Below, one piece after another: positions 26,091-34,921 of a stretch of 64,000 nt of DNA (positions are counted from its first letter, which is position 1; each line of letters opens with the position of its first letter). The stretch is from Fluviibacter sp964498255. Its GTDB lineage: Bacteria; Pseudomonadota; Gammaproteobacteria; Burkholderiales; Rhodocyclaceae. The notes beneath the pieces are model-generated. The model was not told where the DNA came from. It searched no databases and saw nothing but the letters and a program-made list of their open reading frames with translations. The DNA is taken from contig CAZCGW010000005.1 of the NCBI GenBank assembly GCA_964498255.1, forward strand, positions 62,001 to 126,000. Reading direction: 5' to 3'. A program made the translations under genes and the position numbers.

Positions 26091-26840
26091 ATGCCCCACT
26101 TAACGCACGAGCTACTACTCAACTTCTGGTCTCCCAAAGCCCTTGAAGTCAACTTTGTGCTGCTTATGCACTTAGTTGGCTCCATGTTGTTGGGCATGCT
26201 GGTGGGCTATGAACGCTCTTACCATGGCCGTGCAGCAGGTATGCGTACTTTTTCGCTCGTTTGCATGGCATCCACGGGCATCGTGGCTATTTTTGGCTAT
26301 CCAGAACTCTGGTTTGGCGGACAAAACATCAACAGCATTACCGCAGATGGCCCGTCAAGAGTGATTCAAGGCATTGTTACAGGGATTGGCTTTCTGGGCG
26401 CAGGCGTCATCATTCGGGAAGGTCATTCGATTTCTGGTTTATCAACGGCTGCATCCATCTGGACGGCTGCCGCAATCGGCATATTAATAGGCCTGGGATT
26501 TTATGCAGCAGGGATTGCCTTGGCGGTGTTATGCGCCTTCAGCATGACGATTGTGTTGCAACTTGAACGGTGGCTACCGCGGCGTAAACGTTACTTATTT
26601 GAATTGAGCTTCAACCTCCATGGGCACCCCAATGCTGAAACACTGAAACAACTGGGCGAGGCTAACGGATTCACTGTAGGCACAGACACCATCTCGATTA
26701 GCCTGGGCAAAAACCGCCAGTTCTGGTCCTACACAGCAACAACACGTCCACGAGTTAAGCCTGATATGGCGAATCTGGCCCAAGCGCTCCAGCAAATGGA
26801 TGGCCTGGAGAAGTTCAGCATTTCCCCAACACGCATCTAG
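26091..26840 (+). CDS. MgtC/SapB family membrane protein
   Basis: 249-aa inner-membrane protein with an N-terminal MgtC domain of about five helices (20-165). Family motifs are GMLVGYERSYHGRAAGMRTF and TGIGFLGAGVIIREG then GLSTAASIW. A soluble C-terminal ACT-like tail spans about 170-249. MgtC proteins affect Mg2+ adaptation and inhibit F-ATPase in pathogens; the role in a housekeeping context like this one is not known. It stands alone, divergent from cydAB; no Mg2+ leader is obvious in its 5' region. Confidence 0.9.
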   Translation: MPHLTHELLLNFWSPKALEVNFVLLMHLVGSMLLGMLVGYERSYHGRAAGMRTFSLVCMASTGIVAIFGYPELWFGGQNINSITADGPSRVIQGIVTGIGFLGAGVIIREGHSISGLSTAASIWTAAAIGILIGLGFYAAGIALAVLCAFSMTIVLQLERWLPRRKRYLFELSFNLHGHPNAETLKQLGEANGFTVGTDTISISLGKNRQFWSYTATTRPRVKPDMANLAQALQQMDGLEKFSISPTRI

Positions 26841-26899
26841 TGGCTCAGAATCCACATGTTTTGGATATCTAAGCATATGAGTGACTACTGTATAAGTGT

Positions 26900-27811
26900 A
26901 TGAATCTACCCAACCTTATCAAAGAAATTGGCCGTGGCGCCAAAGGTGCCCGCTCCCTCTCGGCCGAAGACGCGGAAATGCTTTTTACAGCGATGCTTCA
27001 GGGTGTCGTGCCTGATCTTGAGCTCGGTGCCATTCTTATCGCTTTACGGGTTAAGAGTGAATCTGACGAGGAATTAATAGGGTTCTGTAAGGCAATGCAG
27101 TGCACCACGCGCACGCTTCAGGTTGTAAACGGTTCACCAGTCGTCATATTGCCTACCTATAACGGTGTTCGTCGTCAGCCCAATCTTCTACCTTTGTTAG
27201 CCAAGCTCCTCAACAACGCAGGTCTTAGCGTGTTAGTTCACGGACGACATGACTTTGATAATCGTGAAAACCCCTTCCCGCTCTTCAAGGCTTTTGGGAT
27301 TCCCCTATCGGAATCGATAGCTCAGGCTCAAACACAGCTTAATGAAACGGGTATTGCTTTACTGGATATCGAACAGCTGAACCCGGGACTGAACGCACTT
27401 CTTAACTTGCGTAGTCGCTTAGGCGTACGCAATACCGCACACACGCTCTGCAAACTGCTGGATCCCTGCCCCGGGCAGTCCATTCGCGTGGTTAACGTCA
27501 CCCACCCGGAATATCTTGTCCGCATGACTTCCCTGCTTGCAGCTCAGCATGCGCATGCCATACTACTCCGTGGAACGGAAGGGGAAGCTTTTGCTAACCC
27601 ACGTCGCCGCCCTGAACTCATGGGCTTTAAAAACGGCAATGCAGAGATTCTGTTTCCGGCTGAAGAAGGCGGAACGCCTCCCATTGCTGGATGGCCAGAA
27701 AGTGCGGACTTTGATGAAAACCTCAAGTTGATTCATCACCTACTCGCTCAACCAGATCAGATACCACAACCGATTCTCGATCAGGTAGTAGCGCTCAAGG
27801 CGCTGACCTAA
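26900..27811 (+). CDS. ybiB: YbiB family protein (TrpD-fold, DNA-binding)
   Basis: 303-aa protein with the fold of anthranilate phosphoribosyltransferase: an N-terminal helical domain (SLSAEDAEMLFTAMLQG) and a core domain with PTYNGVRRQPNLLPLLA in place of the PRPP-binding GTGG loop. The E. coli homologue YbiB binds DNA and is not an anthranilate transferase, and the altered loop argues against catalysis here too. No trp genes are nearby. It ends 22 bp from the convergent sua5. Confidence 0.82.
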   Translation: MNLPNLIKEIGRGAKGARSLSAEDAEMLFTAMLQGVVPDLELGAILIALRVKSESDEELIGFCKAMQCTTRTLQVVNGSPVVILPTYNGVRRQPNLLPLLAKLLNNAGLSVLVHGRHDFDNRENPFPLFKAFGIPLSESIAQAQTQLNETGIALLDIEQLNPGLNALLNLRSRLGVRNTAHTLCKLLDPCPGQSIRVVNVTHPEYLVRMTSLLAAQHAHAILLRGTEGEAFANPRRRPELMGFKNGNAEILFPAEEGGTPPIAGWPESADFDENLKLIHHLLAQPDQIPQPILDQVVALKALT

Positions 27812-27832
27812 TCGTTCACGCCACTTTAAAAA

Positions 27833-28834
27833 TTAGCGACAGGCGGCACGCCCCAAACGATCACGCACCGCAAGCCAATCATCATTGGCTGGCAGCACCT
27901 GCACATAAATGTTGAGATAGCCTTTTTCATCCAATGCTCGCAAGACACGATAAAAGTCGTGGGCATAAGACGTGGGGTGATCAGCCAACACCACCACATC
28001 GGCGTGATGTCGCATTATTTCAGGTAGTGCCTTGCTGTCGCGCACGATAACTGCACAATGACCTGCAGCTAACTGCGCTTCAATTGATTCAAGAGACAAC
28101 ACGGTCAGCGGTGTTCGTGGTGCATAGTGTGATGCCAGGCTACCCGATACGCGCGGCGTATTGTGCAGTGTGCTTTGCACGGCACTTGCTGCCACAACAG
28201 GTTTACCCAAGACCAGTTCAATCTGCGCCGCGGTAATCGCGCCTGGGCGCAAAATAACCGGCGTACCTCGCGAGAGATCAACGATGGTCGACTCGATGCC
28301 AACCAGGCAATCGCCTCCATCCAGAATCAGTGGGACTGATTCACCCAGCTCAACTGCCACATGTGCTGCCGTCGTGGGGCTGATTCGTCCAAATTTATTA
28401 GCCGAAGGTGCAGCTACACCACCGCCCGATGGATTTTTATCGGCAAATGCACGCAACAATTGCAACGCGACAGGATGCGCAGGCACTCTAATGCCAACGG
28501 TGTCCTGACCGCCAGTGACACAATCGGGCACTCCTGCGGCCTTTTTTAGAATCAATGTTAACGGCCCGGGCCAAAACGCCTCTGCCAATGTCCATGCGTC
28601 CTCTCGTATATCCCGGGCGTAGTTAGGCATCAAATCATCGGCACCCAAATGCACAATCAAGGGGTGATCCGCCGGGCGCCCTTTGGCCGCAAATATTTTG
28701 CTTACGGCTTCGGGATTATTAGCATCTGCTGCCAAACCATATACGGTTTCAGTAGGTAGGCCCACAAGACTGCCGCCCCGAAGCAATTCAACGGCACGGG
28801 CAATTGCAACCGGGCCGGCAGCAATCTCAGGCAT
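27833..28834 (-). CDS. sua5: L-threonylcarbamoyladenylate synthase (Sua5 type)
   Basis: Makes threonylcarbamoyl-AMP from threonine, bicarbonate and ATP for the t6A37 modification of ANN-decoding tRNAs. The 333-aa protein is the long form: an N-terminal YrdC domain (about 10-200, GGSLVGLPTETVYGLAADA near the start, KGRPADHPLIVHL) plus a C-terminal Sua5 domain after the linker SGSLASHYAPRTPL. The start overlaps the purK stop by 8 bp, placing it at the end of the folD-purE-purK operon. Confidence 0.93.
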   Translation of the reverse strand: MPEIAAGPVAIARAVELLRGGSLVGLPTETVYGLAADANNPEAVSKIFAAKGRPADHPLIVHLGADDLMPNYARDIREDAWTLAEAFWPGPLTLILKKAAGVPDCVTGGQDTVGIRVPAHPVALQLLRAFADKNPSGGGVAAPSANKFGRISPTTAAHVAVELGESVPLILDGGDCLVGIESTIVDLSRGTPVILRPGAITAAQIELVLGKPVVAASAVQSTLHNTPRVSGSLASHYAPRTPLTVLSLESIEAQLAAGHCAVIVRDSKALPEIMRHHADVVVLADHPTSYAHDFYRVLRALDEKGYLNIYVQVLPANDDWLAVRDRLGRAACR

Positions 28835-29981
28835 CAGGCAAACCTAGAATTGCACGCGCCTTCAAGGCCTGCTCATACACGAGCTTCGAATCTTGCCCGA
28901 TGATCGTGAAGTGCCCCATCTTACGACCGGCGCGCGGCGATTCCTTGCCGTAGAGGTGCAAAGAAAGCCCTGGAATAGCCAACAAACCATTCCAATCAGG
29001 CTCACGTTGCTCACCATCAGCGAACCATAAGTCACCCAGCAAGTTCACCATCACAGCCGCGGAGTGCGCACGCGCCTCACCCAAAGGCAATCCACAGAGC
29101 GCCCGTACTTGCTGCTGAAACTGATTCGTTGCACAGGCATCCAGGGTGTAATGACCACTATTGTGCGGTCGCGGTGCCATTTCGTTAACGACGAGCTGGC
29201 CACGGCTCACAAAAAATTCCACCCCCAAGGTACCCACATAGCCAAGGCAACCCGCCAGCTTTTCTGCAACTTCACAGGCCGTATCAGCTAAACATTGTGA
29301 GCCCCAAGCCGGGACGATACTCACATCGAGAATGCCATTGCGATGGCGGTTTTCTGCCGATGGAAATGCTTTAACACTGCCATCCTGCCCTCGCGCCAGC
29401 ACCACAGAAATTTCATAATCGAGTGGCAATTTGGCTTCAAGAATGCAACGCACTGATCCCAAAGAAACCCAGGCACTTTCAGCAGCCGCTCGATCTTCGA
29501 CAACGGCCTGCCCTTTGCCATCGTAGCCCAGACGCGCTGCTTTCAGAATGCCGGGGAAAAGATGTTTTGGTGCGTTACGCAAATCTTCGATAGTGTTAAT
29601 TTCTGTAAACGGCCCATGAGGCAAGCCATGAACCTTCAAAAAGGTTTTCTCAGCGATCCGATCCTGGCATACCGATACCGCGGCGGCTGATGGATGCACT
29701 GGCAGACGTTCAGCCAAAACGGCCAAAGTCTCGGCAGGCACGTTTTCAAATTCCGTTGTTACCGCTGCGCACCCTTTGGCCAATTCGGCCAAGGCAGTGC
29801 TGTCATCGTAATCGGCACACAAATGGCGATCAGCGATGCGACCCGCCGGGCTATCTGCATCCGGATCCAGCACCCAAACCTGATAACCCAGTTCATGTGC
29901 CGCCATAACGAAATAGCGGCCAAGCTGGCCGCCACCGAGCATGCCCAGCACCGCTGGCGCTGGAATAAAAGATTTCTTCAT
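28827..29981 (-). CDS. purK: N5-carboxyaminoimidazole ribonucleotide synthase PurK
   Basis: ATP-grasp enzyme that carboxylates AIR on N5 using bicarbonate, working with PurE. The 384-aa protein starts with LGMLGGGQLGRYFVMAAHELG, has the ATP-grasp lysine region KAARLGYDGKGQAVV, and ends with the metal site NEMAPRPHNSGHYT. Its ATG shares one base with the purE stop (TGATG), a coupled arrangement ensuring PurE and PurK are made together. sua5 overlaps its 3' end. Confidence 0.97.
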   Translation of the reverse strand: MKKSFIPAPAVLGMLGGGQLGRYFVMAAHELGYQVWVLDPDADSPAGRIADRHLCADYDDSTALAELAKGCAAVTTEFENVPAETLAVLAERLPVHPSAAAVSVCQDRIAEKTFLKVHGLPHGPFTEINTIEDLRNAPKHLFPGILKAARLGYDGKGQAVVEDRAAAESAWVSLGSVRCILEAKLPLDYEISVVLARGQDGSVKAFPSAENRHRNGILDVSIVPAWGSQCLADTACEVAEKLAGCLGYVGTLGVEFFVSRGQLVVNEMAPRPHNSGHYTLDACATNQFQQQVRALCGLPLGEARAHSAAVMVNLLGDLWFADGEQREPDWNGLLAIPGLSLHLYGKESPRAGRKMGHFTIIGQDSKLVYEQALKARAILGLPDA

Positions 29982-30484
29982 CAGACTTCCGGCAGTTTCA
30001 TCGCCAGCACTTTGGCTGATTGCTGCTGGCGGAATTGCTGCAAACGTTCATTCAATGTCGCATCCTGGTTTGCCAACATGGCAACAGCAAACAACGCCGC
30101 ATTAGCCGCACCCGCTTCACCAATAGCGAATGTAGCCACGGGAATACCTTTCGGCATTTGCACGATCGAATGCAAAGAATCGACACCTGACAATGCTTTA
30201 GATTGAACCGGCACGCCCAGTACTGGCACGGTGGTCTTTGCTGCCAGCATGCCCGGCAGGTGTGCTGCACCGCCTGCACCAGCAATGATGGCCTGCAGGC
30301 CACGAGCCCCCGCTGTTTCAGCATATTCAAATAGCAGATCCGGCGTACGATGCGCGGAAACCACACGCGCTTCAAATGGGACACCGAACTCTTTTAGCAT
30401 CACGGCAGCTGCCTGCATGGTCGGCCAGTCAGAATCCGACCCCATCACGATGCCAATCAAAGGCGCTTTTGTATCTGCATTCAT
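29981..30484 (-). CDS. purE: N5-carboxyaminoimidazole ribonucleotide mutase PurE
   Basis: Class I PurE, moving the carboxylate from N5 to C4 of the imidazole ring. The 167-aa protein has the signature GIVMGSDSDWPTM at about 10-22, the SAHRTP loop (about 44-49) with the catalytic histidine, and IAGAGGAAHLPGM. It overlaps folD by 4 bp upstream and purK by one base downstream, so all three are translated from one coupled message. Confidence 0.97.
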   Translation of the reverse strand: MNADTKAPLIGIVMGSDSDWPTMQAAAVMLKEFGVPFEARVVSAHRTPDLLFEYAETAGARGLQAIIAGAGGAAHLPGMLAAKTTVPVLGVPVQSKALSGVDSLHSIVQMPKGIPVATFAIGEAGAANAALFAVAMLANQDATLNERLQQFRQQQSAKVLAMKLPEV

Positions 30485-31353
30485 TTCACAGTTCCTTCGG
30501 CAAAGCGCTCAGCTGAGGTCAATGTATTCGCCAACAACATGGCAATCGTCATCGGACCTACGCCACCAGGTACTGGCGTAATGGCGCCGGCAATCGGTGC
30601 GACGGCCGGAAAATCGACATCACCACACAAACCGCCACCCGCTTCAGCAGGCAGACGGTTGATACCCACGTCAATGACCAGTGCACCCGGTTTCACCATG
30701 TCCGCAGTCACAAACTTTGGCTTGCCAATCGCAGCCACCAGAATATCGGCACGACGGGTATGCGCATTCAGATCCTTGGTGCGCGAATGGCACACGGTAA
30801 CGGTACAACCGGCGTGCAGCAACAGCATGGCCATAGGCTTGCCAACAATATTAGAACGACCGATCACAACGGCTTCCTTGCCATTGAGATCAACGCCTGT
30901 TTCCGCCAGCAGCTTCATCACACCATAGGGCGTACAAGGAATGAAGCGAGGATCACCCTGCATCAAGGCACCCACATTGGCGGCATGAAAGCCGTCCACA
31001 TCCTTTTCCGGGCGAATAGCCGCCAGCACTTCGGCCTCATCAAACTGTGGTGGCAGCGGCAATTGCACCAGAATGCCATGTACGGCAGGGTCACTGTTTA
31101 ATTCAGCGATTTTGTCGAACACAAGCTTCGGGGCCACATCTGCTGCAAATGGAAAATCAAACGAAACCATTCCGGCCTCGTGGCAAGCCCTGATCTTGTT
31201 TCGCACATAAACCTGCGATGCCGGATTCTCGCCTACGAGAATGACAGCCAGTCCAGGCCGTGTTCCCTGAAGCGCCAATTCATCGGCACGCACTTTGAAT
31301 TCGGTACGCAAACGTTTCGATAACGCGGCACCATCAAGAATTTGAGCAGTCAT
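30481..31353 (-). CDS. folD: Bifunctional methylenetetrahydrofolate dehydrogenase/cyclohydrolase FolD
   Basis: Interconverts 5,10-methylene-THF and 10-formyl-THF, the C1 donor for PurH. The 290-aa protein has the catalytic YVRNKIRACHEAGM lysine region, VQLPLPPQFDE, and the NADP-binding VIGRSNIVGKPMAMLLL, ending with TPVPGGVGPMTIAML. Placing folD directly upstream of purE and purK links folate supply to purine synthesis. The 201-aa unknown gene ends 6 bp before its start. Confidence 0.97.
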   Translation of the reverse strand: MTAQILDGAALSKRLRTEFKVRADELALQGTRPGLAVILVGENPASQVYVRNKIRACHEAGMVSFDFPFAADVAPKLVFDKIAELNSDPAVHGILVQLPLPPQFDEAEVLAAIRPEKDVDGFHAANVGALMQGDPRFIPCTPYGVMKLLAETGVDLNGKEAVVIGRSNIVGKPMAMLLLHAGCTVTVCHSRTKDLNAHTRRADILVAAIGKPKFVTADMVKPGALVIDVGINRLPAEAGGGLCGDVDFPAVAPIAGAITPVPGGVGPMTIAMLLANTLTSAERFAEGTVK

Positions 31354-31359
31354 AGCTTG

Positions 31360-31965
31360 CTATTTTACTGCAAACCGCCACTGCGCCACTGAAATTCCCT
31401 GAGCAGCCACATCGGCTGTCAAACTATCGACATCCGCCCCGGAAACCAGCAGGTCAGGGCATCGTGCAGAAAAATCACGAATACTCCGCAATGGCAAAGG
31501 GCTGCTCCAGGCCAGCATTAGGCGATTACCAGCAAGCTGATCAAACTTTGATTGCCACCCCAGGTGTAATGCACCCGATTTGTCCCGAGTGCGCCGAAGC
31601 TCCTGGTTAAGCGGAGAGGCTTCTATGGCGGAGGTGAGTGCTATTTGCCTCGCAGAAAGCCACGATAAATCACCCACTTCTTCCTGTCTGCCAGTGACCA
31701 AAGCGCCGGACGACAAATTACTGCCACCAAATACTACGACCGGGACAAGGTATTCGGCTGAAAGCACCATGGCCTCTGCCAGCCAGGTTTCGGCAACACC
31801 TTGCGGCGCCCCATTCAACTCCAGCACCGGCACCCCAAGATTGCGTAAGGACTGCCGAAATAACCCTGCATCGCCATGTGCTTCCGGTTGATAACCATGC
31901 CATTGTGGTTCCTCACAGCGTAACCGGCTCAAATAGTAGGCAAAAGAGGCTTCTCGTGTAGACAT
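31360..31965 (-). CDS. Unrecognised protein, possibly a remnant of a 2-oxoacid oxidoreductase alpha-like domain
   Basis: 201 aa, soluble, not recognised with confidence. The stretch LGVPVLELNGAPQGVAETWLAEAMVLSAEYLVPVVV read as a whole (about 42-78) resembles the region of indolepyruvate/pyruvate ferredoxin oxidoreductase alpha chains that runs from a sugar-like beta strand into ...LSEKYQTPV..., followed by a LSSG element. However, it lacks thiamine-binding motifs and is a third of the usual length. No partner subunits are near. The ATG has no evident ribosome site. It lies just upstream of folD on the same strand and may be its leader gene. It could equally be an unrelated family. Confidence 0.5.
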   Translation of the reverse strand: MSTREASFAYYLSRLRCEEPQWHGYQPEAHGDAGLFRQSLRNLGVPVLELNGAPQGVAETWLAEAMVLSAEYLVPVVVFGGSNLSSGALVTGRQEEVGDLSWLSARQIALTSAIEASPLNQELRRTRDKSGALHLGWQSKFDQLAGNRLMLAWSSPLPLRSIRDFSARCPDLLVSGADVDSLTADVAAQGISVAQWRFAVK

Positions 31966-32129
31966 GTTGTGATCATGCCACGCTCTTTATTAAAGAACGA
32001 ATGAACCGCTTGACGCACGATGAATCGCACTTTAGTATTTTCACATAACAAGACGTTATTTCATATTGCAAAACAAGCAACCCGTCACAGCGGTTGTGCG
32101 GCGCGGAACTTCGCGAGGGCACATACCGC

Positions 32130-32148
32130 TATAGTCACAACGGGTTGT
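32130..32148 (+). promoter_or_regulatory. Possible aceE promoter with overlapping inverted repeat
   Basis: A TATAGT -10-like element (32130-32135) is followed at once by ACAAC-GG-GTTGT (32137-32148), which would overlap the transcription start. A related CAACC-N9-GGTTG repeat lies at 32078-32096. These may be sites for a regulator of the pyruvate dehydrogenase operon; the regulator is not in the window. Confidence 0.35.
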
Positions 32149-32214
32149 CCAAATCGAGTCTTAAACGCTGGTCGTCACGGGTTCCATAAAAATCCGTCTC
32201 AATAAGGAGGTAGC

Positions 32215-34908
32215 ATGTCGGCAGAAAACGAAATGAATTCCATACCCGGTCAAAGCACTGATTCGGACCCCCAGGAAACCCGCGAATGGCAGGATGCTCT
32301 CACCGGCGTTATTAGTAATGAAGGGGATGAGCGCGCCCACTACCTGATCGAAACGCTGATTGATCAGGCACGCGCCAAAGGCATCGACATTCCGTATTCC
32401 GCCAACACCGAATACATCAACACGATTCCTGTTGCACAACAGCCCAAGTATCCGGGCAACGCGGACATGGAGATCAAGATCCACTCCTATATCCGCTGGA
32501 ACGCCATGGCGATGGTTGTGCGCGCCAACAAACACACCAACGTCGGCGGACATATCGCTTCATTTGCTTCGGCAGCCGCCCTCTACGATGTGGGCTTCTC
32601 ACATTTCTGGCACGCGCCATCGGCCAACCACGATGGCGATCTGATTTTCTTCCAGGGTCACTCGGTACCCGGCGTCTACGCACGCGCCTTCATGCTTGGC
32701 CGATTTACCGAAGCGCAGCTTGATCATTTCCGTCAGGAAACTACCGGCAAGGGGATCTCCTCCTACCCCCACCCTTGGCTGATGCCCGACTTCTGGCAGT
32801 TCCCCACCGTATCGATGGGCCTTGGCCCGATTCAGGCGATCTACCAGGCGCGCTTCATGAAATACCTGGCGAGCCGCAACCTCATTAACGCTGAAAAAGC
32901 GGCACAACGTAAGGTTTGGGCCTTCCTTGGCGATGGCGAGACCGACGAAGTGGAATCGCTCGGTGCCATTGGTATGGCCGGTCGCGAAAAACTCGACAAC
33001 CTGATCTTCGTGATCAACTGTAACCTGCAGCGTCTGGATGGCCCGGTGCGCGGCAACGGCAAAATCATTCAGGATCTGGAATCGGAATTCCGCGGTGCCG
33101 GCTGGAATGTGGTCAAGCTGATCTGGGGCACGCATTGGGATGCACTGTTCCAACGCGACACCCAGGGCATTCTGAAGCAACGCATGATGGATCTGTGCGA
33201 TGGCGAGTACCAGACCTTTAAGTCCAAAGATGGTGCCTACGTTCGTGAGCACTTCTTCAACACGCCCGAACTGAAGGCGCTTGTCGCCGACTGGACTGAT
33301 GACGAAATCTGGCAATTGAATCGCGGCGGCCATGATCTATTCAAGATCTTCGCTGCTTACGACCGTGCCATTAAGCATAAAGGCCAGCCAACGCTAATCC
33401 TCGCCAAAACCATTAAGGGCTTTGGTATGGGCAAGGCCGGTGAAGCGATGAATACCTCGCACCAGCAGAAGAAGATGGATAAGGAGCAGATCGCGCGCTT
33501 CCGCGATCGTTTCTCGCTGCCGGTGAAAGATGAAGAAATTGAAGCACTACCCTATCTGAAATTCCCGGAAGATTCGGCAGAGCACAAATACATGCTGGAA
33601 CGCCGTATGGCTCTGGGTGGTTTCCTGCCACAGCGCCGTCGCAAAGCCGAAGCGTTAACAATTCCGCCGCTGTCGTCCTTTGATGCTTTGCTTAAAGCGT
33701 CTGGCGAAGGGCGAGAACTGTCGACCACCATGGCCATTGTCCGCATCATGAACATGATGCTCAAAGACAAAGCAGTAGGCCGTAATGTCGTCCCAATCGT
33801 TCCGGATGAGTCGCGCACCTTCGGTATGGAAGGCATGTTCCGCGCCGTGGGCATCTGGAACCAGGAAGGCCAGAACTACGTGCCGGAAGATCATGACCAG
33901 CTGATGTTCTATAAAGAGAGCAAAGATGGTCAGGTTCTTCAAGAAGGCATTAACGAAGCGGGCGCCATGAGCGACTGGATTGCCGCTGCGACTGCCTACT
34001 CCGTGCATGGCGTTCAAACGATTCCGTTTTACATCTGCTACTCGATGTTTGGCCTACAGCGCACCCTGGATCTGTGCTGGGCTGCAGGCGATCAACGTGC
34101 GCGTGGCTTCCTGATTGGCGGCACGGCCGGTAGAACAACGCTCAATGGCGAAGGTCTTCAGCACGAGGATGGCCACAGCCTGCTACTCGCGAACCTGATC
34201 CCGAACTGCATCTCCTACGACCCTACATTCCAGTACGAAGTTGCTGTCGTCGTTCAAGATGGTATGCGTCGCATGCACGTTGATCAGGAAGATGTTTTCT
34301 ACTACATCACCGTGATGAACGAAAACTACGAACATCCGGAAATGCCTGCAGGCGCAGCCCCCGACATCATCAAAGGGATGTACGCCTTCAAGAAGGGTAC
34401 AGCTGGCACTGGACCGCGTGTACAACTTCTAGGCTCCGGCACGATTTTCCGCGAAGTTATCGCCGCTGCAGAACTACTGCGCAAAGACTGGGGCGTCGAA
34501 TCGGATCTGTGGGGCTGCCCAAGTTTCAACGAGCTGGCTCGCGATGGTGAAGATGTGGCTCGCTGGAATATGCTCCACCCGACGGATCCGCAACGTATCT
34601 CCCACGTGGAATCGAAGCTCGCAGGCACCAGCGGTCCGGTAGTTGCTGCAACCGACTATATCAAGCTCTACGCAGAACAGATCCGCCCATTCATCAAGAA
34701 AAACTTTGTTGCCCTCGGCACGAACGGCTTCGGCCGTTCTGATACCCGCGAGCACCTCCGTAACTTCTTCGAGGTCGACCGTCACTGGGTCACGGTAGCA
34801 GCACTCAAAGCACTGGCCGATGAAGGCACGATTGGCCGAGACAAAGTGGCTGCAGCCATCACCAAGTATCAGTTAGATCCAAACAAACCAAACCCGATGT
34901 CGGTTTAA
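32215..34908 (+). CDS. aceE: Pyruvate dehydrogenase E1 component, homodimeric type
   Basis: Thiamine-diphosphate enzyme that decarboxylates pyruvate and acetylates the lipoyl groups of E2. The 897-aa length fits the homodimeric E1 of proteobacteria. The THDP/Mg signature is GDGETDEVESLGAIGMAG...NCN at about residues 242-274, with NTNVGGHI-like and SYPHPWLMPDFWQFPTVSMG motifs before it. The ribosome site is nearly ideal (AAGGAGGT, 4 bp before the ATG), in keeping with high expression. First gene of aceE-aceF-lpd, with 13- and 11-bp gaps. Confidence 0.98.
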   Translation: MSAENEMNSIPGQSTDSDPQETREWQDALTGVISNEGDERAHYLIETLIDQARAKGIDIPYSANTEYINTIPVAQQPKYPGNADMEIKIHSYIRWNAMAMVVRANKHTNVGGHIASFASAAALYDVGFSHFWHAPSANHDGDLIFFQGHSVPGVYARAFMLGRFTEAQLDHFRQETTGKGISSYPHPWLMPDFWQFPTVSMGLGPIQAIYQARFMKYLASRNLINAEKAAQRKVWAFLGDGETDEVESLGAIGMAGREKLDNLIFVINCNLQRLDGPVRGNGKIIQDLESEFRGAGWNVVKLIWGTHWDALFQRDTQGILKQRMMDLCDGEYQTFKSKDGAYVREHFFNTPELKALVADWTDDEIWQLNRGGHDLFKIFAAYDRAIKHKGQPTLILAKTIKGFGMGKAGEAMNTSHQQKKMDKEQIARFRDRFSLPVKDEEIEALPYLKFPEDSAEHKYMLERRMALGGFLPQRRRKAEALTIPPLSSFDALLKASGEGRELSTTMAIVRIMNMMLKDKAVGRNVVPIVPDESRTFGMEGMFRAVGIWNQEGQNYVPEDHDQLMFYKESKDGQVLQEGINEAGAMSDWIAAATAYSVHGVQTIPFYICYSMFGLQRTLDLCWAAGDQRARGFLIGGTAGRTTLNGEGLQHEDGHSLLLANLIPNCISYDPTFQYEVAVVVQDGMRRMHVDQEDVFYYITVMNENYEHPEMPAGAAPDIIKGMYAFKKGTAGTGPRVQLLGSGTIFREVIAAAELLRKDWGVESDLWGCPSFNELARDGEDVARWNMLHPTDPQRISHVESKLAGTSGPVVAATDYIKLYAEQIRPFIKKNFVALGTNGFGRSDTREHLRNFFEVDRHWVTVAALKALADEGTIGRDKVAAAITKYQLDPNKPNPMSV

Positions 34909-34921
34909 GCGAGAAACCACC

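Noticed and set aside
32599..33333. 244-codon minus-strand frame inside aceE
   Set aside because: Shadow of the highly conserved E1 sequence; no ribosome site and no family resemblance.
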